A stretch of 64,000 nucleotides of DNA, taken from positions 824,044,501-824,108,500 of the forward strand of contig CM057459.1 of assembly GCA_016271365.2 (NCBI GenBank), in the 5' to 3' direction. A model generated the notes under the pieces. It was not told the DNA's origin. It saw only the letters and a program-made list of their open reading frames with translations, and made no database searches. Position 1 is the stretch's first letter. Every line of letters begins with the position of its first letter. The translations under genes and the position numbers were made by a program. Shown one piece after another: positions 13,245 to 24,128 of this stretch. This stretch comes from Neoceratodus forsteri (taxonomy: Eukaryota; Chordata; Ceratodontiformes; Ceratodontidae).

Positions 13245-13315
13245 TATACCTGGGTTTGATTCTGTGCAAGCCTGAGCAAGTCATTTAACCTCCGCAGTGC
13301 TCCCGGGTCATCCAT
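13245..13315 (+). repeat. MIR/CORE-SINE-like fragment
   Basis: GGGTTTGATTC at 13,252-13,262 resembles a tRNA-type B box, and the following GAGCAAGTCATTTAACCTC is the familiar 3' phrase of MIR-type SINEs and their L2-related tails. No A box is left, so only the middle and 3' part survives. A chance match is possible but two ordered words with correct spacing argue against it. Confidence 0.6.
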
Positions 13316-14769
13316 GAAAAAAGGCTATTTTGCCTACTGGACTTCATCCAGCTACCAAAGAATAACATTTTTATTGAATTTTTGTGCAATAATTGTTTTA
13401 GCTGAAGAAAGAAAATGGGACTGTTGATTGCTAAAGTAAATATATGCTAATAGTTATAGCAATGCCTCAGTTTAGTTGTTGTCTCTCATTGGAATGAATG
13501 GCTCGTGATTTTAAATCCAAGCTAAAAAAATTGGTTAATGGGAGGTATAAAGGAAGTATTCAAAACATTAAGACAGGAAATGCTCTGAGGTGCCCTGAGG
13601 TTGAACTTTTATAGTATTTGTAGTCCCCTGAATATTGAAGTATTTATGCCCTTTGCCTATGCAAAAGGGGAGATATGTTGATTTCATAATACCAGTAGCA
13701 TCTAGTGACAATGGTTCTATAAAACATTTTGTTTAAATTGAATATAGATAGCAATGCTCTGCAAGACTCCTCCCTGCATATGTAATTTACTATTTATATA
13801 TTTGCATTTATGTATTTGACCTAGAGAGAAAAATTATGCTTTTAGTGAAGGGTTATTATAAAAACAGCAGCACTGATTTCTGCCATCAAGGTGGAAAGCA
13901 ATGGGACTAAAGAGGTGATGCAAGTCTACTTGCATTTGAACATTTTATGGTGCCTGTAATATCTTGAAAATTAAATTTTATGCAGTTTATCTGCATAAAA
14001 AAGGATATGTCTGTTTCATATAACAGCTGATTATATTATATTGAAGAGTGCAGATTTGTCTTGGTCCACAGAACATGACAGCCTATGACCTCTAGTGATA
14101 AGTATAGTGTAAGGGGTGTGTGGGTGGTGGGTGCTCAGTGGAAGGGTCGGGATGGGAGAGGGGGACAACGGGGACAATGAGAGACCATTTTCTTTTTTTC
14201 ATGCTAAGGAAATAAAAAGACGTTGGAGGACTGTTTTCTTTTTTTAAGATTTCAGTAAAGAAATATTTCAGGACACTGGGGGTTGGTTCCCCATTGTTCC
14301 ACACTGCTGGGGGTGGCTCTAAATGCCAGCATCGGGGCTTGGCCCCCTGATGTTGGCTAATTAATTTAACAAGGGGATGTGTGGGGAATCCGAAATGGGT
14401 GGTGGGCAACCCAGTGTTGGATTATATTAATAAATAAAACAAGGGACTAAGAGACGGCGATCGGAGGGCGGGGGTGCCACTAGACACCAGGGAATGTATG
14501 GGGACAGTGATCAGGGAGTGAAGGGTGCCACTAGACACCAGAGAAAACAATGGCTCAGATTTCACAATGCAGTCCATAGCAGGAGTACAACTGTGGCTGC
14601 AGAACTAAATACAATCCACTGTTCTCATACAGGGAATGCAGCACAAGGCTCCTCTCGCTGAGATGGGCAACCTGTATTTTGTGTGCCCAGAAACATTTTT
14701 TTTTTACCCTAACTATGAAAAATAAACACCATAATCTAGGTAAACGGGGATCGTTTAGCTAGGTTCTGG
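13316..14769. other. Intergenic stretch with a local direct repeat
   Basis: No gene recognised. GGTGCCACTAGACACCAG occurs twice about 54 bases apart (around 14,474 and 14,528) inside a G-rich segment (14,090-14,560). Both copies contain the small palindrome-like GGTGCCACTAGACACC. The G-rich segment may be a transposon relic I cannot name. Confidence 0.4.
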
Positions 14770-15333
14770 TGTTTGATTTGTAAAATTACAACATTTTTAT
14801 GTATTTTCCTCTCTTTTAGTTCATGGAAAAACAAAACAAGATGGTGGCTGCCAAAAAAGGATTTTTCTCTCAAGAAAAAGGAACAGATCTTGCGAGAGCG
14901 AATCCTTTTTCACATGGTCAGTCCTTTGTCAAACTTTATCCCTCTTATTTGGACAGTGAACTTCCCAATGAAAACAATGGGCATTTAAAAAATTAATAAC
15001 TTTGGAACAGATTCATATTTTTTCACCAAACAAAGCATGGCAGTTCTGTTACCCAAGCTGGTTCATGCATAAAAAAAACACAGCACAATTCTATACTATG
15101 TAGATGCAAGGCACTGAGGAAAATAATGCAACAATTGGTGACCTTTAAGGTTTTAGCACTATCTGGATCTCAGAATCTATACATCTGACCAGAAAAAACT
15201 TGCTATATCAAGAGATCTACCCCAAGGGACAGCACATACCAAATATTGAGCAAATCCATTGATCAGTTGCTATGTTATTAAAGTGCAAAATTTGAGGTTT
15301 AACATTAAACAGGCTACCCAAGCCTAACTATAA

Positions 15334-15353
15334 GGGCACAACTGTGCCCCTTT

Positions 15354-15391
<38 letters not shown>

Positions 15392-15439
15392 TATATATAT
15401 ATATATATAGATATATAGATATATATATATATACACACA

Positions 15440-15500
<61 letters not shown>

Positions 15501-15554
15501 TATATATATGTATATGTGTATATATATATATATAGTGGCACAGTAGTGCCACTA
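15334..15554. repeat. TA-rich centre flanked by two perfect hairpins
   Basis: GGGCACA/TGTGCCC (15,334-15,349, 2-base loop) stands on the left and TAGTGGCAC/GTGCCACTA (15,533-15,554, 4-base loop) on the right. Between them is about 180 bases of (TA)n with a few interruptions. The long minus-strand 'Y-I-Y-I' frame here is repeat-derived. Confidence 0.9.
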
Positions 15555-16700
15555 TTGTAAGGGTTGAGTACCCCATTTAAGGTTAAAGTGTGAACTTTTG
15601 CACCTTAATAATTTTACTGCCATACATTGGATTTGCCTGAAATACAGTATACTCAGAGTGGTAGCAGAGATCTTGGGATATGCCAAGTTTCGTTCTTGTC
15701 AGATATACGGTTGTGGAGTTATAAAGTGACATTCCGTAGTGCATTTACACTTTTTTTTACCGTTCTTTGCTCACGCTTACAGGTCGCATGGTTTGCATGA
15801 CCAGTCCAAAAACTTTAGGGAGCATGCAGCTGGGGTCCTCAATGTGCCTTTCAAAGATTTCATGAAAAAATATTGAACGGCTCAAACGTTATTGAAAAAA
15901 CAAGTTTCCCAATATAGTCAGGAGAAAAGTTAACAAAAAGCTTGACAGTGTCACAAATGCAGTTTTTAGTATCACAAATTACCCCTGTAGTGTCATGAGT
16001 CAGCCATATTTTTCAGTTACTGATCACAGAAATACTTGGCATTTAAAATTGGGACCCTCTAGGGACACAATTCTTTGTGTGTTTACCTAGTCAAGCCCTG
16101 AGGATGCTAGCCATGTCTTTTTTGTTGTGTTAAACACCCTAGAAATACTGTATGTTTTTGAAATTTTTGGGAAAAGTAGTGTTGCAAAGTAGTGTCGCAG
16201 TGGAGACACTTTTGTGATTTTTTTTGCGAAAGTGTCGTGTTTTGCGACACTACTTTGCAACACTATGGACAAAATAACAGGAATTCTTTGCCACCCTGCT
16301 GCAAAACACTGGTTTGCACTACTGGGCTGAAATTTGGAGGGAAGAAAGCCAACATCCAACACATGTGCCTTATTTGGTTTGGTGACAAAATATTGCAGGG
16401 ATGAAAAGTTACGGTACTCTGAATTTGACACTTTTTCCTATAGACTAACATTGCGGTGTCCGCTGTGCCTTTTGGGGCCTGTATCTCAGAAATTGTTCAA
16501 GAGACAGACTTTTCATCAGAAAAATGCTTAGCACCCTGCTAAGGGGATAAGTACAAAACTAGCCAGGAAAGTCATAAATAATATGACATTTTAATTTTTT
16601 TTCTATGTTGTACGGTTCCTGAGATATAAGCAATTTAGTATTCCAAGTGCTCATTTTCTGCTCCGAAGCCTATTATTATGCATACATTCTTTGAACTCAC
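15555..16700 (+). repeat. Module A of the foldback family (U1 copy)
   Basis: Non-coding module repeated at 43,081-44,200 (inverted) and 47,305-48,470 (direct). Shared words include GAGTACCCCATTTAAGGTTA at the inner end, ACAGGTCGCA, CATGCAGCTG, GACACTACTTTGCAACACTA and ATTATGCATACATTCTTTG at the outer end. Phrases of the form 'reach for TTTTGAACC/GTTCAA then TATTTTTTCAC' recur about every 250-400 bases. Open frames up to 114 codons on both strands have no family resemblance. Confidence 0.75.
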
Positions 16701-17221
16701 TGTGTTTCTCTATGGTGCTGTTGGGGAAAACCAGGCTGTGCACTTCCGTTACTGTTACAGTTAGCTTTTCCACTTGCGTTTCCGTATCCATTTGCAATAC
16801 CATTCCTGTGTACTCCACTATGTGAGTTACCCTTTGCATTCTCATTTGCGCTTGCATTTGCGTTACTGTTATCATTTGCGTTTCTGCTACTGTTACTGTT
16901 TGCATTTTGATTTACGTCACCATATGGATTTCCATTTGCTTTTGTGGCTGCCCTTCTGTTTGCATTTCTCTTTCCTTTGGTATCATCATTGCTGTTACCA
17001 TTACAATTTGCGTTTCCAATTGCATTACCATCACTGTGTGCATTACGGTTTGTGTTTCCATACGCGCTTGCATTTGTGTTTGTGTTTCTGTTTCCATTGG
17101 CATTATTGTTGCTGTTACCATTAGCATTTGCATTTCCAATTGTGGTACCATGACCATGTGCATTACCATTTGCGTTTCCATATGCGCTTGCATTTCTGTT
17201 TCCATTTGCGTTACTGTTCAC
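16697..17221 (-). CDS. Hypothetical Asn-X dipeptide-repeat ORF, array 1
   Basis: A 174-codon open stretch, mainly Asn alternating with Gly, Ala, Ser, Arg, Lys, Thr or Asp. It ends outside the array in a short non-repetitive tail, 'GFPQQHHRETQ', then TGA. The equivalent frame at 42,475-43,080 ends 'VFPQKMHSEAQ' and the same stop, so the tail and stop are shared. Against coding: the array's period keeps several other frames open too, and no splice site or promoter can be placed. In the 48.5 kb copy the tail is shifted by one base. If translated it would be a low-complexity, Asn-rich protein; I assign no function. Confidence 0.25.
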   Translation of the reverse strand: MNSNANGNRNASAYGNANGNAHGHGTTIGNANANGNSNNNANGNRNTNTNASAYGNTNRNAHSDGNAIGNANCNGNSNDDTKGKRNANRRAATKANGNPYGDVNQNANSNSSRNANDNSNANASANENAKGNSHSGVHRNGIANGYGNASGKANCNSNGSAQPGFPQQHHRETQ

Positions 17222-17650
17222 TTTGCCATCATCATTGTTGTTTGCATTTCCAATTCTGTTACCATTACTGTTTGAATCTTCATCACTGTTTGCGTTTCTG
17301 TTGCCCGTAGCGTTTGTGTTTTTGGTTGCTTTTCTGCTGTCGAATGCGTTACTGTTCCCTTCTCCAGTGTCATAGACTTAACCGTTTGCATTTCTGTTTG
17401 TCTTTCTGTTTCCATTTGCATTAATTTTACCATTTGTGTTTCCATTGGTGTTACTGTTTATGTTACTTTTTTCATTAACATTTGCATTCTTGTCACCATT
17501 ACTATTTGCATTACCATTTGCATTACCATTTCTGTTTTCATTAATGTTTGCGCTTGTGTTTCTCTTATCATTTGCATTACCATTTACTTTTGCATCACCA
17601 TGTGCATTACCATTTGCACCTGTGTTTGCATTACAGTTGCTGTTACTATG
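16740..17650. repeat. Hexanucleotide-periodic array 1
   Basis: About 900 bases built from degenerate hexamers such as GCATTT, CCATTT, GCATTA and CTGTTA on the plus strand. A higher-order phrase (TTGGYATYATYATTG) recurs at 16,981, 17,101 and 17,227, spacings of 120 and 126, both multiples of 6. Because of the 6-bp period most frames are open for long distances on both strands. One minus frame reads alternating Asn-X. Confidence 0.9.
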
Positions 17651-17749
17651 TGATAAAAAATCATGTGGTGGGGCGCATGGTGAAGCGGGCCCTCCCACCA
17701 CCACATTCCATTCATTGTTTATAGTCCTCATTCTCAAAAAGAAGGGCAA
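17378..17749 (-). CDS. Hypothetical ORF with leader plus Asn-X repeat
   Basis: A 123-codon stretch beginning with Met in the flanking module C, 'MPFFLRMRTINNEWNVVVGG', then entering the array as Asn-X repeats until a stop at 17,378. The leader recurs as 'FPFFLRMRTINSEWNV' (near 42,345-42,400, plus) and 'FPFFLRMCTINSEWNV' (near 50,260-50,320, minus). Between this stop and the 16,697-17,221 stretch the frame is shifted, so in U1 leader and tail are not joined. The leader similarity may only reflect recent shared ancestry of the DNA. Confidence 0.2.
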   Translation of the reverse strand: MPFFLRMRTINNEWNVVVGGPASPCAPPHDFLSHSNSNCNANTGANGNAHGDAKVNGNANDKRNTSANINENRNGNANGNANSNGDKNANVNEKSNINSNTNGNTNGKINANGNRKTNRNANG

Positions 17750-17757
17750 GTCTTGGC

Positions 17758-18084
17758 AAAAAGTCTGTTTAATGCATCAGTTAAGGTTGTTCCACAGTGA
17801 CAAAAGCAAGGAAGTTCAATGTTAGGGTTGCCAACCCCTCCCTGCACCCTGCCCCCACCAACAGGCACGTTGGGCTTGTCGGTCCTAACTCTCACCCAAT
17901 TCTCCTACACTGCACCACCTCAGCTTGTTTACACATGGGATGGGTTGAGAGTTAGGACAGCGACCCTAACACACTCCCGATGTGTCTGTTGGTGGAGGTG
18001 GCGAGAGGTGGGAATGGGTGCAACCCTAACATTGAATTTTACTTTTGTCACTGTGACCCTAACTGATGCATTAAACAGAGTTTT

Positions 18085-18085
<1 letters not shown>
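17758..18085. mobile_element. Foldback module D, U1 copy
   Basis: The left arm starts AAAAAGTCTGTTTAATGCAT and the right arm ends ATGCATTAAACAGAGTTTTT; the roughly 150-base arms are reverse complements with scattered mismatches. Both carry CAGTGACAAAAG and AATGTTAGGGTTG. It closely parallels the solo element at 242-582 in size (328 against 341 bases) and ends. It is followed at once by (TA)n. Confidence 0.85.
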
Positions 18086-18118
<33 letters not shown>

Positions 18119-18120
18119 TG
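18086..18120. repeat. (TA)n tract between two foldback ends
   Basis: About 15 TA units separating the right end of one foldback module (17,758-18,085) from the left end of another (from 18,121). Confidence 0.95.
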
Positions 18121-19955
18121 CGTTAATGCAACAGTTAGGGTTTTACAGTGAAAAGCAAGGAAATTCGACATTAGGGTTTTCAACCCTAACTCTGACTCCC
18201 CCCCCACTGCCACACAGACACACACACACACAGAACACACAACTATGGGGATGGTACAAGGCAAGACAACCAATCACAGACACACACCATAACGCAACAG
18301 AAATAACATACAACTTCATAAACATACAACAACAGGCATCCATCATCATGTTTTCACCAACTGTATCACTTCTGTTGCCACCCCATACTGTATAGAAAAT
18401 GTCACATAAGACCCAAAAATAATTTCCATTATGACCCCAACAAACTTAAGCCCAATGAAACCTAATTGTCCCTGATAGTTTAGTGGTAGCCCTACCCCCA
18501 ACAGAAATCAAAACCTGCATTTTGCAAAATCGAACATAATTTTCCCTGTTACTGTCATCTAGTGTCACAGCACAGATCACAAATTCAAACCACCATTCCA
18601 CATAATGCAAGCATTTTTTTGTACAGTATCTTAGTCTACTACCACCCACACCAAGACACATATTTCTTTCAGGCGTGTCATCTTTAAAACATAATTTTCC
18701 ATAGTGATCCAGTGCTCCCTCCCAGTCCTGCTCATCTCAAAAACATCCACAGCCACAGCTGACAACCGAGTGAGCCGTACTCTCAGTTAGCCACCAACTG
18801 AGGCAAAAAATAAGGAGAACTGCAATGAATGAGCCCATCAGATATGAATTATGAACCATACACAAGACTGTCGGCCATAAAGTCCTTTACCGGAAAGTAA
18901 ACAACTTTTATACTGAAAGTCTCACCATATTCTCCCTATGAAAATACATTTCAACATTGCAAACAACCCTCACAATGAATGTTACTTAAAGTAAAAAAAA
19001 TTCAATGTCCATGATCAAAGATCAAGAAATCAAGAAAATAAAAAAATGTCAAAAGACATATATTTCTCCACTATCCACTTGTCATACCAATTAAAAATAC
19101 ATATTAGCACAAAAGCCATGAAAAATTTCTCAAATGTCTATTTTTTACAAAAGCTGACAAGTTCAACATTCAAAATCTAGAGTTTTTCTCATGATCAAAG
19201 AAATTGCACACTCGCGATCAGAAGTCAAAAAAAGATAGGAAGACCCAAGTAACATATCCAACCCACAATATTTTTCAACAGTCCATGTCTCATACCCAGT
19301 AGAACCACACTCACCCCCAAAACATATATAAAAGTACAAAGCTACACAGCATCTACATGCTAAATCTTGCATTATTCTCATGATTAAGGATTTTACCTCA
19401 CAAACGATGTTCACGATCAAAGCGAGTTGCGATCAATAAATTTGCACACTTGCGATCAAAGATTTCAAAATACAATTAAATGGAAGAAAACATTCAAAAA
19501 TCATTATCACTGTAAACTCTATGACTCACAAGCAATAAAAACATATATGGCTACATACTCTGTGAAAAAACTACAAACAAAAATGTATTTTTTTAAACTG
19601 CACATCTTCCACAATCCAAATCTCATGTTATTCTCATCATCAAAGAATTTGCAAGCTCACAAACGATTCTCACTATAAAAGCAAAGTCAGATCAATAAAT
19701 TTGCATGCACGCAATCAAAGATTAAAAAATATAAGAAAATATAAGAAAACTTTCAAAAATCATCATCACTGCAAAATCCATGCCTCATAGGCAATAAAAA
19801 CACATATAACTAAACGCTCTGTTCAAAACTGTTTACAGAAAGTTGTTTTTTAAATTACAGATCTTCGACAATCCAAATCTCGTGTTATTCTTGCAATCAA
19901 AGAATTTGCAAGCTCACGAATGATCCTTGTGATCAATGTGAGTAGTGATCAAAGA
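18121..19955. mobile_element. Second foldback-family element, interrupted by an L1
   Basis: Starts with a family-type end (TTAATGCAACAGTTAGGG, then GTGAAAAGCAAGGAAATTC) and the hairpin TTAGGGTT-TTC-AACCCTAA at 18,172-18,190. It continues through non-coding DNA (CA-rich at 18,210-18,240) into tandem repeats. No matching right end is visible because an L1 insertion begins at about 19,956. Confidence 0.6.
19155..19955. repeat. About 257-bp tandem repeats rich in GATCAAAG
   Basis: Three units: the phrase AAATCT(C/T)(A/G)TGTTATTCT and its neighbours recur at about 19,364, 19,618 and 19,875, spacing 254 and 257. Each unit has GATCAAAGA(A/T)TT-type words and AAATTTGCA(C/T)(A/G)C. The last unit is cut by the L1 insertion. 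A related but different array sits at 35,690-36,420. Confidence 0.75.
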
Positions 19956-20238
19956 TTTTTTTTAATTCAATAAGCTTTATTTAACTTTTTCTCATTAATA
20001 CAATACTGACAAAGAAATGAATATCAATTGGGCAATCAACAGGATCACCCCCAATACAATTTGTATAGTCTCCAGAATTTACAAAGTTGGAATAGTATAC
20101 ATACTAGAGGTGAAACCCTCTTCCCCCAACCCCTTGCCCACTTCCACCCTCCAAAACCTTCCCTAACCCTCCCTTTCAAGTGCATTCCAGTTCCCTCAGG
20201 TATGAATACACATGAAGAAAGGTATACAACTTAGTTAC

Positions 20239-21584
20239 TTATGGTTTCCATATAGTAAGCAAGGCCTCTAGTGGTCCACATCTAAGCTGGTAAATGTGAC
20301 ACCGATTACCCATGGACAAGATATGCTTCTTCAGTTGGAGAGCAAATAACAGTTCCTTATGCCATTCCAGAACTGATAACTCTGTGCTTTCTGTCCAATG
20401 TCTCATAATTATTAGCTTGGCTGTGGAAGAAATCAAAGCCAAATGTGCTTTCCTAATGCTAGGAGTGCCCTTTGGAAAATGATATAATAAACATACTTCT
20501 GGAGTAAAAAGAGAATCAAAACCCAAAAGTGGATCAAGGGTTTGCCTAATGGACTGACAGAAGATCTGGACAACCATACAAGTCCACAGAATATGGTACA
20601 GAGTTCCAGGGAGGTTGCCACATCTAGAACAATTAGGGGAGGGCAAATGACCCAATTTATGAAGTTTTACTGTGGTGAAATACAGATTGTGCATAATATT
20701 GAATTGAATTAACAGCAATCTATCTTGTTTGATGAATTTGTATATATTTTGCCATAATCTCCTCCAGAAGTCAGTTTCATCACTAAGGGATAGCACTTGG
20801 AACCAATAATAACAGATCCTCTGAGGCAAATTGTAGTCAAGTGATTGTATTTTTTTATAGACTTTAGAAACTGTGTGGGGTTCCCTAACCAACTGTAAAA
20901 GCAGGTTCAAACTATCAGTGGATGACTGCTGCATCTCTGCGTAACCCAGGTGGGACAAAATGGCCTCTTTGAGCTGTCTGTATTTGAAAACGGCTGCTGC
21001 ATGCATCTTAAACAAAAGTCGAAAAATAGGGAAAAAATTATTGTGCTGTCGGCATATAGATCTGAGAGCTTCCTATTATTCAAGGGCAGCCAAAAGGTAG
21101 CTGGGATGGGTTTATGTCCAGTTTTAAAGTGAGGATTATCCAGGATGGGTTGGTCAAGTGAGATGTGCCATTCATGTGAGAAATGCATTTGCAATTGGTA
21201 TTAGGCTTTGATTGACCACCCCAGTGAGGTATTCTGCAGTGATCTGGGGAGTGCTCTGAAGGTGATGTATATTAAGGAAAGGAGGGTACAATGGTGTTGA
21301 GCAGCTAGGAACCTCTCAATATCCAGCCATAGGGGAGAATAGGTCTGTAGATCACTAGCTTGTACCTCTTTCGACCAGTATGCCAGTTTACTAAGATGAT
21401 GAGCACAGTAATAACCCAAAAACAAGGGTACAGATAAACCACACTGCAGTTTTGGCACAGAAAGTTTTGAATAAGAGCGTTGACTGCCCTTGCATTTCCA
21501 AAAAAAGGCAGTTAGTATAGATTGAAGTTTAGAGAACCATTTTTTAGGGAGGAAAAAGCCCAGCATTCCCAAAGAGTACAGCAC
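20239..21584 (-). pseudogene. L1/Tx1 ORF2 C-terminal region
   Basis: Several overlapping frames give the post-RT region of an L1-type ORF2. A 258-codon stretch (20,239-21,015) includes 'WRRLWQN...FIKQDRLLLIQFNI...HNLYFTTVKLHKLG' and the cysteine-histidine knuckle 'CSRCGNLPGTLYHILWTC', which is normal near the C-terminus of L1/Tx1 ORF2 proteins. Upstream, 21,201-21,584 has 'KKWFSKLQSILTAFFWKCK'. Frameshifts at about 21,010 and a stop near 21,200 break the ORF. The final stop at 20,239 is followed by about 280 bases of 3' UTR. Confidence 0.85.
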
Positions 21585-22705
21585 TCAGGGTAAAACATTA
21601 ATTTTATTCTTCCCCACAGTGAAAAAGGAAGACTACTCCATCTATCAAGATCAGCTTTGAGTGTATTTAATAAATATGAGAGATTGAGCATAGGCATAGT
21701 GGATATGTCTCTGGTGACCCTAATTCCAAGATAAGTAAGGGAAGTGGGTTCCCACAAGAGTTTAGCGTGGGTCAGCACTGACTGAGGAGTTCTATTATTC
21801 TGGGGAAAAACTTTGGTTTTAGAGAGATTGAGTTTGCAGTGGGAAACCATGGAAAAAAGGTCAATCTCTTCCATAAGAGAAGGGATATCTGTTTGAGGTT
21901 CCTCAAGGTGTAGAAGGAGATTATCCGTATGTGCAGAGAGAGTATAATGTTGATCTCCTATTTTAATTCCTTGAAGCTGTGAAGAGGATACCAATTTTTG
22001 AATCAGGGGCTCCAAGTAAAGGTTGAAAAGTAGTGGGGACAAGGGGCAACCTTGTCTGTTCTCCCTTTGAAGCAAAAAGGGATCAGACAGTATACTATTG
22101 CACCAAATGTAGGTGGATGGGGAACAGTATAACAGTCTGACCCATCTAAGGAATCCCGAAGGGAGACCAAAGTGGGTCAGAGTTGCAAAAAGGAAGTCCC
22201 AAGAGACCCTGTCAGATGCTGTCTCAGCATCCAGGAACATAAGAACTGCAGGCAGATCTGAGTCCCTGGATGCCGAGAGAAGGTACATTAGCTTACACAT
22301 ATGATCCACTGATGATCTATCTGCCATGAAGCCAATTTGCTTTCTACCAATGAGGTTAGATAGTACAGGTCCCACCCTATTAGCCAAAATTTTGGCTAGA
22401 ATCTTAACATCAGTGTTAATCAATGATATAGGTTCATAACTTTCAGGATAAAGGGGGTCCCTAACTTGCTTGGAAATAAGAGTGATTAGGGCATTGAGGA
22501 AGTTTGATTGTGAGAGACCCTCAGAGTACCAGAAGTTATATACCTCCGTTAGGAGAGGGAAAAGTTCTGATAGGCAGGTTTTGTACAAATTGTTGGAAAG
22601 GCAGTCAGGCCCCAGAGATTTATCTAAAGAAAGTTGTTCAACTGCTGTTTTAACTTCCTGAGTACTAACCAACTTACCAAGTGGTGTTACTTGGTGAGGG
22701 GGCAA
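21512..22705 (-). pseudogene. L1/Tx1 ORF2 reverse transcriptase
   Basis: A 397-codon open stretch. RT landmarks in order: 'LSLDKSLGPDCLSNNLYKTC', 'NALITLISKQ', 'SYEPISLINTDVKILAKILA', 'QIGFMADRSSVDH', 'VLMFLDAETASDRVSW', 'RENRQGCPLSPLLFNLYLEP'. The catalytic box is ruined: the expected 'YADDLLL' reads 'AHTDNLLLH', losing the second catalytic aspartate, and the first RT aspartate block 'DAEKAFD' has become 'DAETASD'. It is therefore inactive even though the frame is long. Confidence 0.9.
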
Positions 22706-23222
22706 TTTGGGGAGATCAATAGAATTTAGATACTCAGTAATATTTATTTATTTATTTATTAGAACATCAGTTTAACAACCTTTGAGCCAGAGGCTCATTT
22801 ACAAAGGTACCTCGTCACAGTGAGGACAAACAGTGCAAGAAACAAACATCAAGGCAGACAAAAATCTGAGTACGTTTAGGAATCAGCCAAAAAATACAGG
22901 CATTTGTCAAACACAGTATACAACAGACTTACATGTGCGCTTTACAGAGTAGACAATATACAGTAGTTACATGGAGATTGATTCAGTGGGCAGAATAAAG
23001 CTAAGGCTGGGTGGAAGACAACAGAAGAGGAGTGTGGGGAAGATAGTAGCAAGTAAAGGTAGAGCTGGACAGAAGGTCAGAGAGCAGTTCAGTGAGCCTT
23101 GTCTGGGAGGATAGGAGGAGGCTTAGAGGCAGGCACAGCTGCGTGTTGAGAGCAGGTGATTTCTAAGACTAGTTTTAAAATAAGATAACGAGGCGGCATC
23201 AGTGACTCCGGCGGGAAGGGCA

Positions 23223-24128
23223 TTATACCAACAGGGGGCTCTGTAGGGGTAAACCCTTTGACCTTGCGAGGTTCTCGCCCTCAGTATAACCAGTGCAGTT
23301 TTGCGGGATATGCAGGTATGCACTGTAGGGTTTGCACGGTGGATTGTGGTTGACAGACCCGGTGGGGATAGCCCAAGGAGTGATTTTTTTTGTTAGGAGG
23401 CAGGTTTGGCATTTGAGGCGCTCATCTAGGTTGAGTATATTAGCCATGGTGTAAAGACAGCAAGTGTGGGTTAGACTAGGAGCCCCAGTTATGAACCTGC
23501 AGGCCTTGTTTAAAGTGAGGCGGATCTTGTGCAGGGCAGTCTGGTCTGCTGCACCATACACAGGTAGGCCATAATCTACCAGAGATAGAACAGAGGATGT
23601 GACTGCAAGTCGGAGGGCATCCGTGGGAAGGCAGTTTTTATGACGATAGAGGATACCCAGCCGAGTGTTAGAGGCTGAGGCAAGGGCAGAGATGTGGGCA
23701 TGAAAAGAGAGGGCAGGGTCAAAGGTTATACCTAGGTATTTATAAGAGTGAACTAGCTCAATAGGGAGTTTAGAGGTGGAGTGGACTGCGAGAGGATAGT
23801 TACTGGATTTATTTTGGGGGTGGGCAAAGAGCATGGTTTTGGTTTTCTTTAGATTAATTACCAGCCTGTGCTCAGTAAACCAGGCTTCTGCATCACTGTA
23901 GGATTCCTGCAGAGAATCCTGAAGTGAGATGGGATTACGGTCGGAGGCAAAGAGCACAGCATCATCCACGTAAAGAAGGATTTTACCAGTACAGACACGG
24001 GGCAAGGAGTTGAGAAAAAGGGAAAAGAGCAAGGGCCCAAGAATGGAGCCCTGAGGGACTCTGGAGCAGATAGGGCAGGTGCCAGAAAGTATCCTGTTGA
24101 TTTTTACACGTTGTGAGCGGGCCGACAA
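23223..24128 (-). pseudogene. LINE-B ORF2, RT palm to C-terminus
   Basis: 301 codons with 'RVPQGSILGPLLFSLFLNSL', catalytic 'YVDDAVLFAS' (Val for the usual Ala, both Asp kept), 'LVINLKKTKTMLFA', 'SYKYLGITFDPALSFHAHI' and the C-terminal 'LSLVDYGLPVYG...NKACRFITGAPSLTH'. The usual G of GVPQG is Arg. The final part ('YPYRAPCWYNALP') lies in another frame at 23,123-23,323, showing a frameshift near 23,230. Confidence 0.85.

Larger units (their letters stand above)
14770..18085. mobile_element. Large inverted-repeat (foldback) unit U1
   Basis: The sequence left of 15,331, read on the minus strand, resembles the sequence right of 15,555 read on the plus strand: both go from GTTAGG/GTAAGGGTTGAGTACC through GGATTTGC and AGATCT(C/T)TTG/GGGATAT to a 'TTCAC/CATGAAAAAATAT' block. 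A TA-rich centre lies between. The short left arm is about 560 bases; the right arm runs on through a hexanucleotide array (16,740-17,650) and ends with a foldback module (17,758-18,085). The same modules recur at 41.3-51.5 kb, so this is one repeated family. No transposase is visible. Left boundary is approximate. Confidence 0.65.

Noticed and set aside
15328..15576. Open frame of alternating Tyr-Ile on the minus strand
   Set aside because: It is a direct translation of (TA)n; no start context or conservation is possible to argue.
16774..17310. Several long plus-strand frames rich in His/Leu/Arg, Cys/Ile/Val or Phe/Ala/Leu across the hexamer array
   Set aside because: A 6-bp period with few T-A-A/T-A-G/T-G-A combinations leaves most frames open. 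Only the Asn-X frame has a shared leader and tail, so the others are treated as shadows.
18165..18195. Interstitial telomere
   Set aside because: TTAGGG occurs as single words and hairpins, never as a tandem (TTAGGG)n tract.
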